Shown here piece by piece: positions 43,213 to 50,502 of a stretch of 64,000 nucleotides of DNA. The position numbers were made by a program, and so were the translations under genes. Within the stretch, counting starts at the first letter, position 1, and every line of letters starts with the position of its first letter. Below the pieces are notes generated by a model that was not told where the DNA came from, searched no databases, and worked only from the letters and a program-made list of their open reading frames with translations. Source of the DNA: Curtobacterium sp. 9128 (GTDB lineage Bacteria > Actinomycetota > Actinomycetes > Actinomycetales > Microbacteriaceae); the NCBI RefSeq assembly GCF_900086645.1, contig NZ_LT576451.1, forward strand, positions 620,001 through 684,000, read 5' to 3'.

Positions 43213-45177
43213 ATGACCGACGTCGCAGGCACCACCGGAATCCAGACCGACGAACTCGACGCGAAGGTGCAGCCGAAGGACGACCTGTACCGCCACGTCA
43301 ACGGGCAGTGGATCGACGCGACGCCGATCCCCGACGACAAGGCGCGGTACGGCTCGTTCACGGTGCTCGCGGAAGAGGCAGAGAAGGCCGTCCGGGCGAT
43401 CGTCGAGCGCTCCCAGCAGGCTCCTACGGGGTCCGAGGAGCGCAAGGTCGGGGACCTGTACACCTCCTTCACCGACGAGTCGAAGCTCGAGGCGCTGGGG
43501 ACGGCACCGATCGAGCCCCTGCTCGCCGAGATCTCCGCGCTCGGGACGAAGGACGACGTGCTCCGGATGGTCGGCCGGTTCGAGCGACTCGGGCTGCCGA
43601 GCTTCATCCAGCTGTTCGTCGACAACGACCCGGGTGACCCGGAGTCGTACGTCGTGTTCCTCGAGCAGTCCGGTCTGGGTCTGCCCGACGAGTCCTACTA
43701 CCGCGAAGAGCGGTTCGGCGACATCCGTGAGAAGTACCGCGAGTTCGTCGCCGCGATGTTCCCGCTCGCCGGGTTCGACGACGGTGCCGAGCGCACCGAG
43801 CACGTCATCGCGCTCGAGACCGCCCTGGCCGGGAAGCACTGGGACAACGTCGCCACGCGCGACAGCCAGAAGACCTACAACAAGCTGCCGTGGTCCGAGG
43901 TGGACGCACTCGCACCCGGGGCGGACCTGCAGCTCTGGTGGGAGTCGATCGACGCTCCTGCCGGAGCGTTCTCGACCGTCGTCGTCCGCGAGCCCTCGTT
44001 CCTGACGGGTCTGGCGGAACTGCTCGGAGCCGAGTCGCTCGAGGCGTGGAAGGACTGGCTCCGCTGGCAGGTCATCCGGGCGTCGGCCCCGTACCTGACG
44101 AGTGCGTTCTCCGCCACGAGCTTCTCGTTCTACGGCACGGCACTCACCGGCGCCCCGAAGCAGCGTGAGCGCTGGAAGCGCGGCGTCTCCCTGGTCGAGG
44201 GCGCGATGGGCGAGGCCGTCGGCCGGATCTACGTCGACGAGCACTTCGACGAGACGTCGAAGGTCACCATGGACGACCTCGTCGCGCACCTGGTCGAGGC
44301 GTACCGGCAGAGCATCACGGCCCTCGACTGGATGACCGACGAGACCCGGACGCGCGCGCTCGAGAAGCTCGACAAGTTCACGCCGAAGATCGGGTACCCG
44401 GTGAAGTGGCGCGACTACTCGAAGCTGCCGATCTCCGCCGACGACCTGATCGGCAACGTCCGGGCCGTCGCCGCCTTCCAGGTCGACCGCGAACTCGGCA
44501 AGATCGGGAAGCCGATCGACCGCGACGAGTGGTTCATGACGCCGCAGACGATCAACGCGTACTACAACCCGGGCTTCAACGAGATCGTGTTCCCCGCCGC
44601 GATCCTGCAGTTCCCGTTCTTCGACGCCGCCCGTGACGCCGCGGCGAACTACGGCGCGATCGGTGCTGTGATCGGCCACGAGATCGGGCACGGCTTCGAC
44701 GACCAGGGCTCCCAGTACGACGGCGACGGCCGACTCGAGAACTGGTGGACCGAGGCCGACCGGCAGGCGTTCGAGGAGCGCACGAAGGCACTCATCGCGC
44801 AGTACGACGCGCTGGTCCCGACCGAGGTCCCGGACGGGCACGTCAACGGTGCCCTCACGATCGGCGAGAACATCGGCGACCTGGGTGGCCTGTCGATCGC
44901 GTGGAAGGCGTACCTGCTGTCGCTCGACGGACAGGAACCGCCGGTCATCGACGGACTCACCGGCGCCGAGCGGTTCTTCCTGAGCTGGGCGCAGGCGTGG
45001 CGGATGGCGATCCGCCCGGAAGAGGCCGCACGCCTGCTCCAGATCGACCCGCACTCGCCGACCGAGTTCCGCTGCAACCAGGTCGTGAAGAACATCGACG
45101 TCTTCTACGACACGTTCGGCGTGACCGAACGCGACGCGATGTACCTCGACCCCGCCGAGCGCGTCTCGATCTGGTGA
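43213..45177 (+). CDS. M13 family zinc metallopeptidase (neprilysin/PepO-like)
   Basis: 654 residues, starting at ATG 43213. The zinc motif HEIGH is at 489-493 and the third ligand Glu552 is in GENIGDLGG; the substrate-positioning NAYYNPGFNEIVFPAAILQFPFF block is also present, as is the C-terminal CNQVVKN with WAQAW. No signal peptide or membrane anchor is seen, so unlike neprilysin it should be cytosolic, as other actinobacterial M13 oligopeptidases appear to be. It is coupled by TGATG to the beta-lactamase-like gene. Confidence 0.93.
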   Translation: MTDVAGTTGIQTDELDAKVQPKDDLYRHVNGQWIDATPIPDDKARYGSFTVLAEEAEKAVRAIVERSQQAPTGSEERKVGDLYTSFTDESKLEALGTAPIEPLLAEISALGTKDDVLRMVGRFERLGLPSFIQLFVDNDPGDPESYVVFLEQSGLGLPDESYYREERFGDIREKYREFVAAMFPLAGFDDGAERTEHVIALETALAGKHWDNVATRDSQKTYNKLPWSEVDALAPGADLQLWWESIDAPAGAFSTVVVREPSFLTGLAELLGAESLEAWKDWLRWQVIRASAPYLTSAFSATSFSFYGTALTGAPKQRERWKRGVSLVEGAMGEAVGRIYVDEHFDETSKVTMDDLVAHLVEAYRQSITALDWMTDETRTRALEKLDKFTPKIGYPVKWRDYSKLPISADDLIGNVRAVAAFQVDRELGKIGKPIDRDEWFMTPQTINAYYNPGFNEIVFPAAILQFPFFDAARDAAANYGAIGAVIGHEIGHGFDDQGSQYDGDGRLENWWTEADRQAFEERTKALIAQYDALVPTEVPDGHVNGALTIGENIGDLGGLSIAWKAYLLSLDGQEPPVIDGLTGAERFFLSWAQAWRMAIRPEEAARLLQIDPHSPTEFRCNQVVKNIDVFYDTFGVTERDAMYLDPAERVSIW

Positions 45178-46133
45178 TGGTCGAGCCCGACGCGGCACCG
45201 TCCTCGCGGCGGCGACGCCACGACGGCGCCGCCGGTGCGGGGAACCGTGCCGGTGCGGGCGGCCGTGCTCGCGGGCGCCACCGCGGGGGTGGCGAGGAGC
45301 GGTTCTCGGCGACGGTCGAGGCCCTCGGAGCGCTCGCCTACGACGGTGCCGGGGTCAGCGCGTCCGTGATCGACACGTCGACCGGCCGCGCCCTGCTCGC
45401 GATCGACGACCGGCTCGTGCAACCCGTCGGGGGCCTCGGCCGTGTGCTGCTGCTCATCGAGGTCGCGGCACGGCTCGAGGACGGCCGGCTGCACGGCGAC
45501 CGGCTGCAACGGATGGCTCGGGACACCGCGACCGGACCGGGGCTCTGGCAGTTCCTGCAGGAGCCGACCATGCAGGTCTCGGACCTCGCCACCCTCGTCG
45601 CGGCGACCGCCGACGCGTGGGCGACGAACGCACTGCTCTCCACCGTCGGAATCGACGCCGTGCGCGAGCGTGCCGAGTCGCTCGGGGTCGAGCGATCGGC
45701 GTTCATCGACCGCGTCCGGGACCGCCGTGGCCCTGACGACGCGCCGGACATCGCGGTCGCTGCGTCGGGGGAGCTCAGCTGGGTGATGCGTGGTCTGGCC
45801 CTCGGCGAGGTCGTCGACGAGGGCGTCTCGAACCGGGTGCTCGGGTGGCTCTCCCTCGCAGCCGACCTCTCGCTCGTCGCGGGGTCCTTCGGCCTCGACC
45901 CGCTGGCGCACCGCGCACTCGACCACGGCCTGCAGTCGGTCGCCGTGACGGGTTCCGGCCCGGGTATCCGTGCTGAGGCCGGAGTGCTCCGCGGCCCCGG
46001 TTCGAGCGTGAGCTACGCGGTCACGGTGACGTTCGAGGACGACACGCTCGACCGGCGCCTTTCGGTCGTCGAGGCACTGCGCACCATGGGCACCGAGGTG
46101 CTCGACGCGGTGCACGTCACCGCGACGCGCTGA
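45177..46133 (+). CDS. Beta-lactamase-fold protein lacking catalytic residues
   Basis: 318 residues. After a basic Gly/Arg-rich N-terminus (1-42), the region 48-280 follows a class-A beta-lactamase layout: GVSASVIDTSTGRALLAIDD, then GLGRVLLLIEVAARLEDGRL where SxxK should be (Gly86 and Arg89 instead of Ser and Lys). TADAWATNALL replaces the SDN loop, and no KTG is visible. It is probably a pseudoenzyme with a binding or regulatory role. Translation is coupled to the M13 peptidase, suggesting a joint function. No signal peptide. Confidence 0.7.
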   Translation: MVEPDAAPSSRRRRHDGAAGAGNRAGAGGRARGRHRGGGEERFSATVEALGALAYDGAGVSASVIDTSTGRALLAIDDRLVQPVGGLGRVLLLIEVAARLEDGRLHGDRLQRMARDTATGPGLWQFLQEPTMQVSDLATLVAATADAWATNALLSTVGIDAVRERAESLGVERSAFIDRVRDRRGPDDAPDIAVAASGELSWVMRGLALGEVVDEGVSNRVLGWLSLAADLSLVAGSFGLDPLAHRALDHGLQSVAVTGSGPGIRAEAGVLRGPGSSVSYAVTVTFEDDTLDRRLSVVEALRTMGTEVLDAVHVTATR

Positions 46134-46246
46134 CGCGCGCCTGCCGCGCCACCGACGTGCCCGGCTGCCGCGCGCCCGCGACCCGGCCCCCTACGGAAGC
46201 GAGCGCGCGGGGCGGACGGCGGGCGAGCCTCCAGTCGGGGTCCAGG

Positions 46247-46282
46247 CGACACGATCGGTGTCGTAAGACAGCGACGCTGTCG
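46247..46282. repeat. Double-hairpin dispersed repeat, copy C
   Basis: CGACA-N7-TGTCG-TA-AGACA-N7-TGTCG: the same layout as copies A and B with one substitution (AGACA for CGACA). It lies in the 258-bp gap between the convergent genes ending at 46133 and 46392. Confidence 0.7.
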
Positions 46283-46289
46283 CAATCAC

Positions 46290-46312
46290 GCGCCTGCAAC
46301 AGTTGCAAGCGC
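46290..46312. repeat. 23-nt palindrome between two double-hairpin repeats
   Basis: GCGC-C-TGCAAC-A-GTTGCA-A-GCGC: symmetric except for one mismatched pair and the centre. It lies midway between repeat copies C and B, so the block 46247-46355 is a composite of three dyad elements. It could be a bidirectional terminator. Confidence 0.55.
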
Positions 46313-46319
46313 GGGGGTG

Positions 46320-46355
46320 CGACACGATCGTTGTCGTACGACAGCGGGTCTGTCG
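46320..46355. repeat. Double-hairpin dispersed repeat, copy B
   Basis: CGACA-N7-TGTCG-TA-CGACA-N7-TGTCG, perfect in both hairpins. Its downstream flank TTCCGAGTCGG is shared, in inverted orientation, with copy A at 4847, 41 kb away. Confidence 0.75.
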
Positions 46356-46391
46356 TTCCGAGTCGGCACCGACGTGCCCGCCCCCGCCCGG

Positions 46392-46583
46392 TCAGCGGCG
46401 CTTCTTGGCGGCCTTCTCCAACTTCTTGCGGAGCTTCTTCCGCGACTTGCGGGCGTGCGGGTCGTTCCACATCTTGCGGGCCGTCTCGCCCTTGGACTGC
46501 TTGATCACGGTGCGGTTGGCTCGCACCCCGAACCAGAAGCCGATGAGCACGATGGCTGCGATGACGATGATGCGGTTGCGCAT
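46392..46583 (-). CDS. Small membrane protein with Lys/Arg-rich tail (63 aa)
   Basis: One transmembrane segment (RIIVIAAIVLIGFWFGVRA) followed by a strongly basic tail (ARKSRKKLRKKLEKAAKKRR). Ribosome site AAGGAC upstream of ATG 46583. It is the last gene of the minus-strand Asp23-type block. The basic tail could bind nucleic acid or acidic lipids. Not recognised as a named family. Confidence 0.65.
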   Translation of the reverse strand: MRNRIIVIAAIVLIGFWFGVRANRTVIKQSKGETARKMWNDPHARKSRKKLRKKLEKAAKKRR

Positions 46584-46610
46584 GGTCTGTCCTTTCGGTG
46601 GTCCGGCCGG

Positions 46611-47033
46611 TCAGCCGGTGAACTGTCGTACGAGGTCCGTGATCACGGGCCCGATGTCTCCGGCCCGGTCCGCTGAGCCGATCGCGACCGCGAACAGCGG
46701 GTAGACGGTCACCACGACGGCGACGATCACCGCGAGGACGACCGGTACCCATGCCGCCACGCTACGACGCCGGGTCACGGCGAGGATCAGCAACGCCAGG
46801 ACGACGATGCCGCCGAGGACGGTGACGAGTGTGACGCGGACGACCGGGAACGGCACGAGGCCGGCGGTGGTCCCGGTGACGCCGACGAGGAACCCGACGA
46901 GCGGCAGGAACGCACCCACGAAGAGCAGGAGGACGACGAGCACGCCCACGACGGTCGCGATCCAGACACCACGGGCGCGAGGCGGACGTTCCCGACCGAA
47001 GCGACGCCCGCGGCGGCCGGACCAGACGGTCAT
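46611..47033 (-). CDS. Four-helix membrane protein of unknown function (140 aa)
   Basis: A basic N-terminus (SGRRGRRFGRERPPRARG) is followed by about four hydrophobic segments (WIATVVGVLVVLLLFVGAF, VTLVTVLGGIVVLALLILAV, AWVPVVLAVIVAVVVTVYPLF). The C-terminus GPVITDLVRQFTG is polar. It starts at an ATG that overlaps the Asp23-LEA stop (ATGA). No family recognised. Confidence 0.65.
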   Translation of the reverse strand: MTVWSGRRGRRFGRERPPRARGVWIATVVGVLVVLLLFVGAFLPLVGFLVGVTGTTAGLVPFPVVRVTLVTVLGGIVVLALLILAVTRRRSVAAWVPVVLAVIVAVVVTVYPLFAVAIGSADRAGDIGPVITDLVRQFTG

Positions 47034-47881
47034 GCTCGGGTGTCCGGCTCGGTCGCTGCGGCTTCGGTGGCCTCCGCGGCGTGCGCGGCCGCGTCGGCCA
47101 TGTCGTCCGCGGCGCGCTTGGTCGCGTCCACCGCGTCATCGACGGCGTCGGAGCCGGCCACACTGGCACGGCCGATGGTGTCAGCGGTCGACTCGCGCAC
47201 CTCGGCTGCGGCGTCGCGGGCGCGGTCAGCGGTCTCGGACGCGGTGTCCCGCACCTGGTCGAGCGCAGCGGCGGCGGCCGCTCGGGTCTGGTCGGCGGCG
47301 ACGCGAGTCCGGTCGGCGACGTCGGCCCCGACCTCGCGCGCCTTCGCTGCCGCGTCGGCTCCGACCCCCTGCGCCTTCGCAGCCGCATCGGTCGCTGCGT
47401 CCTTGACCCGCTCGGTCGCCTCCGCCGCCTTCTCGCGGACGGCGTCGACCGCTTCGGAGACCTTCGACGGCTCGTCGTCGAACGGACCGTGCACGTCGGT
47501 GACCCGGACGTCGACCGTCGCGGGCTGTCCCGCGACCTGGGCGACGGCGTGGGCGACCTGCGCGCGGACCTCCTCGGCGACCGTGGTCACGCGTTCGGGG
47601 TAGGTGACGACGAGCGACACCTGCACGTCGAGTGTTCCATCGGCGTCGTCCACCTGCACGCCGAGGGCGCTGGCGGTCCGGCCGAGGCGGGAGCGGACCT
47701 GGTCGGCCGCGCGTTCGAGCACGCCACCCAGGTGGTGCACGCCGTCGACGCCGATCGCGGTGACTGCTGCGGTGCGTGCTGCGACGGTGAGGACGCTGGC
47801 GTCCTCCGGCAGCGGCTCGGTCAGCGATGCGGGCAGGGCCACATCGGTGACGTGGGTGCGGGCGTGTGTCTCGTTCTCCAT
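47030..47881 (-). CDS. Asp23/Gls24 domain protein with long Ala-rich LEA-like helix
   Basis: 283 residues from ATG 47881 (GAGGAGG upstream). Residues about 25-140 resemble Asp23/Gls24: RTAAVTAIGVDGVHHLGG, then LDVQVSLVVTYPERVTTVAEEVRAQVAHAVAQVAG. Residues about 145-283 are a continuous charged/alanine heptad-like region (AKAREVGADVADRTRVAADQ and similar), like LEA or apolipoprotein-type amphipathic helices. The combination suggests an envelope-associated stress protein. A promoter may lie just upstream, after the terminator at 47907-47942. Confidence 0.75.
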   Translation of the reverse strand: MENETHARTHVTDVALPASLTEPLPEDASVLTVAARTAAVTAIGVDGVHHLGGVLERAADQVRSRLGRTASALGVQVDDADGTLDVQVSLVVTYPERVTTVAEEVRAQVAHAVAQVAGQPATVDVRVTDVHGPFDDEPSKVSEAVDAVREKAAEATERVKDAATDAAAKAQGVGADAAAKAREVGADVADRTRVAADQTRAAAAAALDQVRDTASETADRARDAAAEVRESTADTIGRASVAGSDAVDDAVDATKRAADDMADAAAHAAEATEAAATEPDTRA

Positions 47882-47906
47882 GATGTCCTCCTCGGTCCGG
47901 ACAGGA

Positions 47907-47942
47907 GACGACGGGGCACCCGCTGGCGGATGCCCCGTCGTC
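47907..47942 (-). terminator. Terminator after the CsbD gene
   Basis: Perfect 12-bp arms (GACGACGGGGCA, TGCCCCGTCGTC) around a 12-nt loop, 14 nt past the CsbD stop on the minus strand. It implies that the Asp23-LEA gene has its own promoter or receives only partial read-through. Confidence 0.75.
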
Positions 47943-47956
47943 GTCACTGCAGCTGC

Positions 47957-48130
47957 CTAGTTCTTGAAGACGTCCTTGACGTCCTCGCCCGTCTGCTTGA
48001 CGTTGGCGGCGGCCTGGTCCTTCTTGCCCTCGGCGACCTTGGAGTCGTCGTTGGTCGCGTTGCCGAGGGCTTCCTTCGCCTTGCCGGCGATGTCCTGGGC
48101 GGCGTTCTTGATCTTGTCGTCGAGACCCAT
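47957..48130 (-). CDS. CsbD family stress-response protein (57 aa)
   Basis: Read on the minus strand: MGLDDKIKNAAQDIAGKAKE, then ALGNATNDDSKVAEGKKDQA and a tail ending VKDVFKN. This is the CsbD pattern (lysine/alanine-rich, KAKE and KVAEGKKDQ motifs), with ribosome site GGAAGGAACCC upstream. CsbD proteins are small, unstructured, general-stress proteins of unclear mechanism. It lies between AmaP and the Asp23-LEA gene and is followed by its own terminator. Confidence 0.88.
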   Translation of the reverse strand: MGLDDKIKNAAQDIAGKAKEALGNATNDDSKVAEGKKDQAAANVKQTGEDVKDVFKN

Positions 48131-48216
48131 CAGGGTTCCTTCCTTCGGTGGGCGGGAGCGCCCGTTGCGGTGGTGAGCGTGGGCCGGGAGGCCCGTGGTG
48201 CGTCCGGCGGTCGGCC

Positions 48217-48783
48217 TCAGCTGACCCTGGTGGTCGCCTTCGCGAGCGCCGAACGGGTGCCGCCGGTCAGGTGCACGAGCACCGGGACGGAGCGGCCGAG
48301 TGTGCGGTCGAGGACCTCGAGAGCACGGTCGACGGCGTCGAGCACGGCGACGGCGTCGCCGCCGCGTCGCACGGCGACCCGGATCCGTGCCGCGCGCTGC
48401 CGGCGCACCTGGAAGACGTCGACCTTCGAGCCGACGACGTCACGGACGCCCTTGAGCTCGTGGTCCACGACGTCGCGGACGAGTGCCACGTTGATGGTGA
48501 CGGCGTCGTCGCCGGAGCGCTCGCGGACGGCGACGGAGGTCCCGCCGCCTCCACGGGTGAACACCCACACGAGGGCGAGGACGATGACCACGGCACAGGC
48601 CACGGCGACGATCCACAGCGACGCCGCGGGGACGTCGAGGCTGCGGGGGATCGAGACGTACGGGTCGACGGCATCGCGGACGGCCGGCAGGACACCGGCG
48701 CCGATGGTGATGCCGACGACGATGGCGACCAGTCCGAGGACGAACAGGATGATGCGGTTCAGGGTGCGGTTGCTCTTCGTCAT
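48217..48783 (-). CDS. amaP: Alkaline shock response membrane anchor protein AmaP
   Basis: 188 residues. Two membrane segments (LNRIILFVLGLVAIVVGITIGAGVL and LWIVAVACAVVIVLALVWVFT) are followed by a cytoplasmic domain (VTINVALVRDVVDHELKGVRDVVGSKVDVFQ) with the strand pattern of Asp23-interacting AmaP. In Staphylococcus AmaP tethers Asp23 to the membrane. Here the gene is in the Asp23 operon and overlaps the DUF6286-like gene by ATGA, which supports the call. Confidence 0.82.
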   Translation of the reverse strand: MTKSNRTLNRIILFVLGLVAIVVGITIGAGVLPAVRDAVDPYVSIPRSLDVPAASLWIVAVACAVVIVLALVWVFTRGGGGTSVAVRERSGDDAVTINVALVRDVVDHELKGVRDVVGSKVDVFQVRRQRAARIRVAVRRGGDAVAVLDAVDRALEVLDRTLGRSVPVLVHLTGGTRSALAKATTRVS

Positions 48784-49370
48784 GACAGCGTCCCTCGTTC
48801 TGCGAGTGTGACCTTCACGCGTCGGCCGAAGCGTTCGTCGAGTTGGCTGAGCCGTTCGGTGACCGCTGCGCGGACGGCGGCTTCGTCGACCGGGACGCCC
48901 GAGACCGGGACGACCCTGACGTCGGTGCGGTTGCCGCGGGAGCTCGCCGAGGTGTTGCCCTCGGGGACCCCTGCTGCCGATCCGGCGGCGTTCGCCGCGG
49001 TGGCGGCGATGATGCGGGTGTCGATGACGACGGCTCCACGGTCGTGGGGCACCGGCGAACGGTGCTGCCGACCGGGCTTGAGTGCCAGGACGACGAGCAC
49101 GACACCGAGCACGACGAGGACGACCGCGATCACCTCGGCGATCGTGACGAACGCCGCATCGGGGCGGAGTGCCGTGTCGACGACCGTCTGCGGGTCGGCG
49201 AGGAGGGGTGCCGCGCCGACCGCGCGGAGGACCGACTCGGTGCCGATCCACGCCGCGACGAGGACGAGCACCACGAGCGCGACCGACACGGCGGTCGACC
49301 GTGAGCGGTGCACGCTCCGGCGACGGATGCGTCGTTCGACGGCGTTGCCGCCGACGGAACTGCTGCTCAT
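48780..49370 (-). CDS. DUF6286-like membrane protein of the Asp23 operon
   Basis: 196 residues. Two hydrophobic helices (STAVSVALVVLVLVAAWIG and FVTIAEVIAVVLVVLGVVLVVLAL) frame an extracytoplasmic loop. The C-terminal domain (VIDTRIIAATAANAA, NRTDVRVVPVSGVPVDEAAVRAAVTERLSQLD) has the same strand-helix pattern as AmaP and Asp23 domains. Actinobacterial Asp23 operons commonly carry such a gene. Function unknown. Confidence 0.72.
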   Translation of the reverse strand: MSSSSVGGNAVERRIRRRSVHRSRSTAVSVALVVLVLVAAWIGTESVLRAVGAAPLLADPQTVVDTALRPDAAFVTIAEVIAVVLVVLGVVLVVLALKPGRQHRSPVPHDRGAVVIDTRIIAATAANAAGSAAGVPEGNTSASSRGNRTDVRVVPVSGVPVDEAAVRAAVTERLSQLDERFGRRVKVTLAERGTLS

Positions 49371-49379
49371 GACGATCTC

Positions 49380-49694
49380 CTAGGCGACACGGGTCTCGCG
49401 CTCGCGCACGATCCCGGTCAGTTCGATGTGGGCACTGCCGACTCGGCGCCCGGTGAGGGCGCTGACCCGGTCACGGACCTCGGCCGCGGCGGCCGTCGCG
49501 CGGCCGACGAGGTCGTCGGCCGCCGCGATCGGTCCCGTGATGTCGAGGGCGAGCGACCCTTGGTGGTCTCCGAGTCCGACGTGGACCCGTTTCGCCGGGG
49601 CACCGAGGTGCTCGGCTGCGACGGCGCGCGCGCACGAGGTCAGGGCCCGCGCCGTGATCTCGACGCGGCCCGCGACCTCCGGGCCGCCGGTCAC
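49380..49694 (-). CDS. Asp23/Gls24 family protein (104 aa)
   Basis: Starts at a GTG overlapping the DUF2273 stop (GTGA): MTGGPEVAGRVEITARALTS. Then comes a compact Asp23-like domain (RVHVGLGDHQGSLALDITGPIAA...GRATAAAAEVRDRVSALTGRRVGSAHIELTGIV). It is shorter than the 153-residue Asp23 at the operon head. It presumably polymerises or binds at the membrane with AmaP. Its reading frame continues upstream within DUF2273, but that extension is not protein-like. Confidence 0.75.
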   Translation of the reverse strand: MTGGPEVAGRVEITARALTSCARAVAAEHLGAPAKRVHVGLGDHQGSLALDITGPIAAADDLVGRATAAAAEVRDRVSALTGRRVGSAHIELTGIVRERETRVA

Positions 49695-49882
49695 CGGGAG
49701 CTCCGGCGCCCGGTCAGCACGTCGGTCAGGGCGCCGCGGTCGATGCGTCCGGACACGAGGGCGGCCACGAGGGCACCGACGAGGGCGAACACGACGACGA
49801 GGATGAAGCCCCAGAAGCCGAACTGCAGTGCGACGACTGCCAGGATGGCGCCGATCAGGGCGCCGGTGATGGTGGTGCTCAT
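49691..49882 (-). CDS. DUF2273 small membrane protein (63 aa)
   Basis: Two hydrophobic segments (TGALIGAILAVVALQFGFWGF and LVVVFALVGALVAALVSGRI) followed by RGALTDVLTGRRSSR. DUF2273 proteins are found next to Asp23 and AmaP in Firmicutes and Actinobacteria. It is tightly coupled to both neighbours by ATGA/GTGA overlaps. A role in membrane recruitment of Asp23 is inferred from context. Confidence 0.82.
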   Translation of the reverse strand: MSTTITGALIGAILAVVALQFGFWGFILVVVFALVGALVAALVSGRIDRGALTDVLTGRRSSR

Positions 49883-50340
49883 GCGACTCGCGCTTCCTTC
49901 TTCTCGTCATCGTCGTCGTCGTCACCCGGGATGAAGACGTCCTGCACCGTCACGTTGACCTCGGTGACCTCCATGCCGACGATCTGCTCGAGCGCGCGGC
50001 TGACCGAGGAGCGGACGCCCTCGGCGACCTGCTGCAGCGGCACCGGGTACTCGGCGACGATCACGATGTCGGCGGCGATCTGCTTCTCGCCGACCTCGAC
50101 CTTGACGCCCTGTCCGAGGTCGCGCTGGCCGATCGCGTCGCGGATGGCGCCGATGGCACGGGCTGCGCCGCTGCCGAGGGAGTGGACGCCGTTGACCTCA
50201 CGGGCGGCGATGCCGGCGACCTTCGAGACGACGGTGTCGTCGATGACGGTCTTGCCCGTCGTGGTGCCCGACGTGGCCGGAGCCGTCCGTGCGGCCGTGG
50301 TCGCTGCTGCGGTGCCCGGGGTGGTGGTCGTGTCTGCCAT
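49879..50340 (-). CDS. Asp23/Gls24 family envelope stress response protein
   Basis: 153 residues, first gene of the operon. After a Thr/Ala-rich leader (about 1-28), the domain reads KTVIDDTVVSKVAGIAAREVNGVHSLG...GVKVEVGEKQIAADIVIVAEYPVPLQQVAEGVRSSVSRALEQIVGMEVTEVNVTVQDVFI, the Asp23 hallmark. It ends in an acidic tail (GDDDDDDEKKE). In Firmicutes Asp23 responds to alkaline and cell-wall stress. Regulation may act through the palindrome at 50437. Confidence 0.9.
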   Translation of the reverse strand: MADTTTTPGTAAATTAARTAPATSGTTTGKTVIDDTVVSKVAGIAAREVNGVHSLGSGAARAIGAIRDAIGQRDLGQGVKVEVGEKQIAADIVIVAEYPVPLQQVAEGVRSSVSRALEQIVGMEVTEVNVTVQDVFIPGDDDDDDEKKEARVA

Positions 50341-50436
50341 GGTTGCTTCCTTCCGTGAGTCCCGCCAGGTGATCCCAGCGGTTGCTGTTCACGGATGAGA
50401 CGGGCTGACCCAGACAGAAGTCACACGGGATCACTG

Positions 50437-50449
50437 CTTCTCAGAGAAG
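50437..50449. promoter_or_regulatory. CTTCT-CAG-AGAAG palindrome upstream of the Asp23 operon
   Basis: Perfect 5-bp arms, 97 bp upstream of the Asp23 start on the minus strand, within a 162-bp intergenic region. A possible activator or repressor site. Confidence 0.4.
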
Positions 50450-50467
50450 TGCCAGACAACGGTCGAT

Positions 50468-50489
50468 CGGGGGACAGGCTTGTCCCCCG
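50468..50489 (-). terminator. Hairpin terminator of the AraC gene
   Basis: Perfect 9-bp arms (CGGGGGACA, TGTCCCCCG) around GGCT, beginning 13 nt past the AraC stop on the minus strand. Confidence 0.75.
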
Positions 50490-50502
50490 CAACACGGAGG
50501 GC

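Noticed and set aside
41722..45198. Very long open frames (over 1100 codons) on both strands across the uracil permease and M13 genes
   Set aside because: They are produced by high-GC third-position bias opposite real genes. Only the portions with family motifs (41770-43113 minus, 43213-45177 plus) are coding.
45177..46133. Active beta-lactamase (resistance gene)
   Set aside because: SxxK, SDN and KTG motifs are all missing and there is no signal peptide.
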